A stretch of 9,403 nucleotides of DNA. It comes from Chitinophaga pinensis. GTDB taxonomy: Bacteria; Bacteroidota; Bacteroidia; AKYH767-A; OLB10. Within the stretch, counting starts at the first letter, position 1; each line of letters opens with the position of its first letter. Made by a program: the position numbers and the translations under genes. This document shows, in pieces, positions 7,775 through 9,403 of this stretch. The notes under the pieces were generated by a model. It did no database searches. It was given only the letters and a program-made list of their open reading frames with translations, and had not been told where the DNA came from. The stretch is from contig CAMBYJ010000053.1 of NCBI GenBank assembly GCA_945872015.1, positions 1-9,403 of the forward strand, given 5' to 3'.

Positions 7775-8527
7775 TTATTCGATTTTAAAAATAATTGAAA
7801 GTGTCCCCTTTTGAAAGTTAACTTCGGAATCAGTTGGCGCTTCAACTGCTGAGAATTTTGTTTTAAAAGCAGCTTCTTTAGCCTTCTGCAATAAAACAGT
7901 GCTTGTTGTTGTTGAGCCCCTTGCAGGACCTTCTGCCATCACAACATTTCCTTTATTATCTACCGTAATATCTAAGACAATTTTACCTTCTTCTTGATAT
8001 TGTTCAGTTAGTTGTGGTAATATTCGGACATTCCTACCCGTTAGATTGGCAGTTATAGGAGTTTTTTCTGATGAGGAAAAATTTTCTGCAGTATTACCTT
8101 GAAAACTTTTAGAAGGAGTATTTAAATCGCGTTTCGATAATTTTATCTCATCAGGAACGATAAAAGAGGAGGTATAAAATTCTTTGATACTCTCAAGAAA
8201 TGCAAACGCTTCCATCCGCGTTTTAAAATCGCCCACCCTTATTTTAAAATTCGGTTGCTGATAAATCAAATAAGCGGGTGTATTTGTAAAATTATTTGTA
8301 AAGTCCGTTTTAATTTCAGCAGCTTTTGATCTTTCAGAACCAAAATAAAGCTGGATTCGATACCCTGAGGTTGTTTGTTTTAGTAATCCACTTCTTTTAT
8401 GTCTTTCAACTAATTCTGAAACTAATTCATCATTACTTTTATTAACATTCTGATTTTGAGCTTTAACAAAGCAATTCAAAAAAATAAAAATAAGAAACAG
8501 AAGGCTTGTTTTGCGAACTAAAATCAT
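7775..8527 (-). CDS. Secreted SPOR-domain plus TonB C-terminal-like domain protein
   Basis: A 250-residue exported protein. Residues 1-23 form a signal peptide (basic start, hydrophobic core, cleavage after VKA). Residues about 54-129 form a SPOR domain (GYRIQLYFGSER, then FKIRVGDFKTRMEA and SFIVPDEI), a fold known to bind denuded peptidoglycan glycan strands, often at division sites. After a polar serine-rich linker (130-162), residues 163-249 resemble the TonB C-terminal domain common in Bacteroidota (GRNVRILPQL, EEGKIVLDITVDNKGNVV, RGSTTT, KAKEAAFKTKF, final beta strand). It lacks a proline-rich spacer and the TonB-type membrane anchor, so it is probably a periplasmic cell-wall protein rather than an energy transducer. 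FLNC near residue 18 is a poor lipobox. There is no other methionine near the N-terminus, so the start at 8527 is firm. It is transcribed divergently from the cytochrome gene. Confidence 0.85.
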   Translation of the reverse strand: MILVRKTSLLFLIFIFLNCFVKAQNQNVNKSNDELVSELVERHKRSGLLKQTTSGYRIQLYFGSERSKAAEIKTDFTNNFTNTPAYLIYQQPNFKIRVGDFKTRMEAFAFLESIKEFYTSSFIVPDEIKLSKRDLNTPSKSFQGNTAENFSSSEKTPITANLTGRNVRILPQLTEQYQEEGKIVLDITVDNKGNVVMAEGPARGSTTTSTVLLQKAKEAAFKTKFSAVEAPTDSEVNFQKGTLSIIFKIE

Positions 8528-8531
8528 AGGT

Positions 8532-8539
8532 CAAAAGTA
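8532..8539 (-). promoter_or_regulatory. Candidate -7 element (TACTTTTG) for the SPOR/TonB-like gene
   Basis: The minus strand reads TACTTTTG, fully matching TAnnTTTG, with TTTA (three of four matches to the -33 TTTG) 19 bp upstream. Only four bases separate it from the start codon (8525-8527), so transcription would begin at or next to the ATG and give a leaderless or nearly leaderless mRNA. Inferred from consensus only. Confidence 0.4.
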
Positions 8540-8665
8540 GTTAAACGCCAAATATTTTTAAAGATTATTAATGATTAAAATTAAAGTTTGGAACAATAAA
8601 CAAATTAGACCGATTTTAAATTCATAAAATGTTTGATTTTTTTTCGTGTTATATTCAGATTGTGC

Positions 8666-8673
8666 TAAATTCG
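8666..8673 (+). promoter_or_regulatory. Candidate -7 element (TAAATTCG) for the cytochrome gene
   Basis: TAAATTCG, followed by CGGC, matches the Bacteroidota -7 consensus TAnnTTTG at five of six fixed positions. Transcription would begin near 8680, giving a leader of about 37 nt before the ATG at 8717. No -33 TTTG stands at the expected 19-21 bp; the nearest (8632-8635) is 30 bp away. The rest of the 8528-8716 divergent spacer is AT-rich without other clear sites. Confidence 0.3.
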
Positions 8674-8716
8674 CGGCTGAAAAAATAGGTTTTTATCGCA
8701 GTTTGATAAAAATAAA

Positions 8717-9403
8717 ATGATAAAAATTAAACAATTTAAACGACTTCATATGCCACGTTACTTATTTAGGTATTTGACAATCACATTGTTTGCGTCGTTC
8801 CTGAACGTAATTTCTCTTTCCCAAGTAGTCGCTCAGCCGGATGGCGAAGCTCTATTCAAAGCTAATTGTACTTCTTGCCATGTGGTAGGCGACAATAAAG
8901 TTGTAGGTCCAGGATTGAAAAATGTTCATCAACGCCACAGCGAAGAATGGTTAATCAAGTGGATTAGAAACTCTAGCGCCTTAATTAAGTCAGGTGATGC
9001 TGACGCAGTTAAAGTTTACGAAGAGTATAACAAAACTGCGATGCCAGCATTTAATCTTTCTGATGATGAAATCAAATCGGTAATTGCTTACATCCAAACA
9101 GAAAGTGAAAAAGCTCCTGCTGCAGCTGCGCCAGGAACAGCAGATCCTAATGCCGCTCCAGGTGCCGAAAATCAAGAAGATGGCAGTCCGACTGTCTTAT
9201 TACTTGTAACACTTGGTTTAATTGCATTATACTTTGTTTTAAATAGTGCTAAAAAAGGATTGGAGAGAGTTGTTCGTCAACGCGAAGGTTTACCAGAGCC
9301 TCCAGTTTATAAAGGTAAGGCATGGGTTCGTGAGCACAAAAAATTAATTGCTGTAGTAATATTATTTTTAGCTGTTGTAGGTAGCGTAAAAGGGTGGTAT
9401 GCT
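8717..9403 (+). CDS. Membrane-anchored monoheme cytochrome c, N-terminal part of an ActA-like alternative complex III subunit (3' partial)
   Basis: The frame is open to the window end, with 229 codons visible. A signal peptide (cleavage near VVA-Q, about residue 40) precedes a class I cytochrome c domain: heme motif CTSCH at residues 51-55 (8867-8881), a GPGLKNV segment, WLIKWIRNS, and M109 in TAMPAF as likely sixth heme ligand. An Ala/Pro/Gly-rich linker leads to a first membrane helix (about 158-176), a basic cytoplasmic loop, and a second helix (about 208-227) at the edge. From memory of Bacteroidota homologues, this layout (monoheme domain, two helices, then a periplasmic multiheme region after a GWYA-like end) belongs to the ActA-type subunit of alternative complex III, which passes electrons from quinol to cytochrome c or oxidase. 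The multiheme part is not in the window, so a separate monoheme cytochrome remains possible. An in-frame ATG at 8750 also gives a good signal peptide; an in-frame TGA at 8678 bounds the start. Confidence 0.8.
   Translation, partial: MIKIKQFKRLHMPRYLFRYLTITLFASFLNVISLSQVVAQPDGEALFKANCTSCHVVGDNKVVGPGLKNVHQRHSEEWLIKWIRNSSALIKSGDADAVKVYEEYNKTAMPAFNLSDDEIKSVIAYIQTESEKAPAAAAPGTADPNAAPGAENQEDGSPTVLLLVTLGLIALYFVLNSAKKGLERVVRQREGLPEPPVYKGKAWVREHKKLIAVVILFLAVVGSVKGWYA

Noticed and set aside
8460..8480. Lipoprotein signal (FLNC) in the SPOR/TonB-like protein
   Set aside because: Asn before the cysteine does not fit a lipobox, and a standard cleavage site (VKA-Q) follows.
7013..8527. A complete Pycsar or CBASS defence operon around the PycTM-like gene
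   Set aside because: No cyclase, nuclease, TIR or other defence partner is encoded here; the neighbours are a SPOR/TonB-like gene and a photolyase-related gene.
8632..8635. TTTG as -33 box for the cytochrome promoter
   Set aside because: It lies 30 bp before the -7 candidate, against the usual 19-21 bp.
8990..9175. Minus-strand frame antisense to the cytochrome gene
   Set aside because: The plus strand encodes a convincing cytochrome c with heme motif and Met ligand; the antisense frame has no recognisable feature.

Overview
This AT-rich window looks like chromosome from a Bacteroidota bacterium (Flavobacteriia, Sphingobacteriia, Chitinophagia or a relative). The reasons are a type IX secretion (T9SS) C-terminal sorting domain, an S46 dipeptidyl-peptidase, an alternative-complex-III-type cytochrome, AT-rich leaders without Shine-Dalgarno sequences, and candidate TAnnTTTG -7 promoter elements. 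No tRNA, rRNA, CRISPR array, insertion sequence or integrase was seen. No stretch over 300 bases lacks a gene.

Left part (1-5370, + strand): the 3' part of a large secreted multidomain protein (beta-sandwich, LamG-like, PNGase F-like, CARDB-like, CUB-like, T9SS sorting domain) is followed 21 bp later by a periplasmic S46 peptidase with DPP7-type specificity residues. They probably share a transcript and fit glycoprotein or peptide scavenging: surface recognition or deglycosylation, then dipeptide release in the periplasm. A strong bidirectional hairpin terminator ends this unit.

Middle part (5368-8527, - strand): three genes converge on that terminator. Reading leftwards from 8527 they are a secreted SPOR plus TonB-C-like protein, a small three-helix membrane protein with a Pycsar-effector (PycTM/DUF5706) domain, and a photolyase-related protein of the FeS-BCP family. 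In the photolyase all four iron-sulfur cysteine positions are replaced. The three are separated by 81 and 145 bp and need not form one operon.

Right edge (8717-9403, + strand): transcribed divergently from the SPOR gene is the start of a membrane-anchored monoheme cytochrome c. It most resembles the N-terminal part of the ActA-type subunit of alternative complex III, so a respiratory act operon probably continues beyond the window.

Most of this is ordinary Bacteroidota gene content. The points most worth a second look are the orphan PycTM domain with neither a cyclase nor its frequent HD partner, the cluster-less photolyase, and the PNGase F-like protein that keeps only part of the catalytic set.
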